Below are positions 62,946-64,000 of a stretch of DNA of 64,000 nucleotides, one piece after another. The DNA comes from Gammaproteobacteria bacterium UBA5109. GTDB lineage: Bacteria > Pseudomonadota > Gammaproteobacteria > Pseudomonadales > Pseudohongiellaceae. Position 1 is the stretch's first letter, and each line of letters begins with the position of its first letter. A program made the position numbers and the translations under genes. Under the pieces are notes generated by a model that saw only the letters and a list, made by a program, of their open reading frames with translations, had not been told where the DNA came from and did not search any database. The DNA is taken from positions 1 to 64,000 of the forward strand of contig DHZH01000008.1 in the NCBI GenBank assembly GCA_002414385.1, in the 5' to 3' direction.

Positions 62946-64000
62946 TCAAGCTGCGATACCCCTGTCTCCCAGGTCATTTTGCTGTAGTGAAGCCTTTACT
63001 TCCTTATTACTTAAAAACTCCAGACCATTTACAGTCAGACGGCAGACTTTATCTGCATATAGTATTGAATGAGGTCTGTGTGCAACGATGATTTTAGTAA
63101 CAGGTAACTTGTTCAAAGCATGGTTAATTGCAGATTCAGTGTTCAAGTCCAGATGACTGCTTGCTTCATCCAGCAGCAGTAGTTTTGGCTGCTTGTATAA
63201 TGCCCTGGCCAGCATTAATCGCTGTAACTGCCCTCCGGATAGTGACTCTCCCATATTGCCAATCGGCGTATCGTATTGCATTGGGAGTGCCTCAATATTT
63301 CCGGCTATGGAGGCTATTGCAGCACATTCCTGGACCCGTCTGATATCGGGCTCCAGATCAAAAAACGAAATATTTTCCAGAATGCTTCCGGACAAAAGAC
63401 AATCGTCCTGCATCACTGCAGCCAGTGAAGTCCGGTAGTTCAATTCTCCCAAATGCTTGAGTTCATTGCCCATCAACAGGACTTTCCCGGAGTCTGCCGC
63501 CAGGAAACCGGCGATTATTTTTAGAAGAGTCGATTTGCCGCAGCCACTTGCTCCGATAATGGCAACTGACTCCCCTTCTTCGATACATAAATTGACATCA
63601 CGAAACAGGTAGGGTGAAACATCATCATAACGAAAACAGACCTGTTCAAGTTGCAGTAATTTTTTATCTGGCCTTTCTGCAGGCAACTTTGTTGTATTCA
63701 TGCCATCCTTGCCATCCTCATATTCATTTTTATACAAGAGTATGTCTGCCAGTCTGTCGAGATGTACATCGAGTAATCTGAACTCAAAAACAGCATCCAG
63801 CAAGGCAAAGCTGCGCTGATAAAACTGATCTTTAAAACTCAAAAAGGCAATCAACATTCCAATGGACAGTTCATTGTTCATAACACTGAAGCCCCCGACC
63901 AGAACCAGCAGAATATTCTCGGCTCCATGCAATAAATTATTGGCAAAACTGACTGCGATGTTTAATTTTTCCAGTCGGACTCCTGAATTGACAAGATCCG
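62946..64000 (-). CDS. ABC exporter of the bacteriocin (CvaB/RaxB) type, C-terminal part, cut by window edge
   Basis: The reading frame is open to the window end, giving about 351 residues. The first ~110 are the end of an ABC membrane domain (NLLHGAENILLVLVGGFSVMN, SIGMLIAFLSFKDQFYQR). The ATPase follows: Walker A GASGCGKST, Q-loop VMQDD, signature LSGGQ, Walker B LLLLDEASS and H-loop AHR. The membrane segment resembles exporters with an N-terminal C39 peptidase that cut double-Gly leaders. That part would lie beyond position 64000. Confidence 0.85.
   Translation of the reverse strand, partial: DLVNSGVRLEKLNIAVSFANNLLHGAENILLVLVGGFSVMNNELSIGMLIAFLSFKDQFYQRSFALLDAVFEFRLLDVHLDRLADILLYKNEYEDGKDGMNTTKLPAERPDKKLLQLEQVCFRYDDVSPYLFRDVNLCIEEGESVAIIGASGCGKSTLLKIIAGFLAADSGKVLLMGNELKHLGELNYRTSLAAVMQDDCLLSGSILENISFFDLEPDIRRVQECAAIASIAGNIEALPMQYDTPIGNMGESLSGGQLQRLMLARALYKQPKLLLLDEASSHLDLNTESAINHALNKLPVTKIIVAHRPHSILYADKVCRLTVNGLEFLSNKEVKASLQQNDLGDRGIAA

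Overview
This window is chromosomal DNA of a gammaproteobacterium of moderate G+C. Three gene orders support this: nudJ-mnmA-hflD (purB nearby), prfB-lysS, and lpxH-ppiB beside glnS and cysS. The family set agrees: queF of the long type, acnB, pepN, RoxA-type L16 hydroxylase, ycgL/ycgN and dnaX-ybaB-recR. No gene fixes the genus. CHASE2 cyclase, a PQQ dehydrogenase and repeats common in marine gammaproteobacteria suggest an aquatic heterotroph, but that is inference.

Layout. 1-8400: the 5' end of a tRNA-Ser, a nitroreductase, queF, a yadGH-type ABC exporter, a K+ channel, an all-alpha dUTPase with a small coupled upstream gene, a secreted propeller protein, a cation/proton antiporter and a tRNA-His-Arg-Pro operon with a clear promoter. 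8400-26800: housekeeping genes (cysS, glnS, ppiB, lpxH, ppa, acnB, pepN, nadK, a GlpG-like rhomboid), then a nucleotide-sugar dehydrogenase and a tightly overlapping MscS-like / MgtE-N-only / MgtE trio.

26820-31236 is a compact AT-rich integrative element. It is bounded by a 24-bp direct repeat of the tRNA-Asp 3' end. It carries a tyrosine integrase next to the rebuilt tRNA, a HigBA toxin-antitoxin pair, and a two-gene operon of a small XRE regulator plus an OLD-like ATPase/TOPRIM protein. Both promoters carry related palindromic operators. This looks like a minimal defence island and is the most interesting part of the window.

31300-64000: tRNA-Asp and tRNA-Val, a CHASE2 adenylate/guanylate cyclase, queD, a sulfotransferase, a divergent PQQ dehydrogenase, a dicarboxylate/amino-acid symporter, then the leftward run moaC-moaD-moaE-prfB-lysS-ung (prfB with its programmed +1 frameshift). 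The rightward run nudJ-mnmA-hflD is separated from purB-roxA-dusA-terB by an MFS transporter and a VapBC pair whose toxin lacks catalytic acids. After these come a STAS / response-regulator-PP2C partner-switching pair, a PilZ protein, hrpA, ycgN-ycgL-rnd, recR-ybaB-dnaX (dnaX with an A10 slippage tract), the SRP RNA, and the C-terminal part of an ABC exporter of the bacteriocin type that runs off the window.
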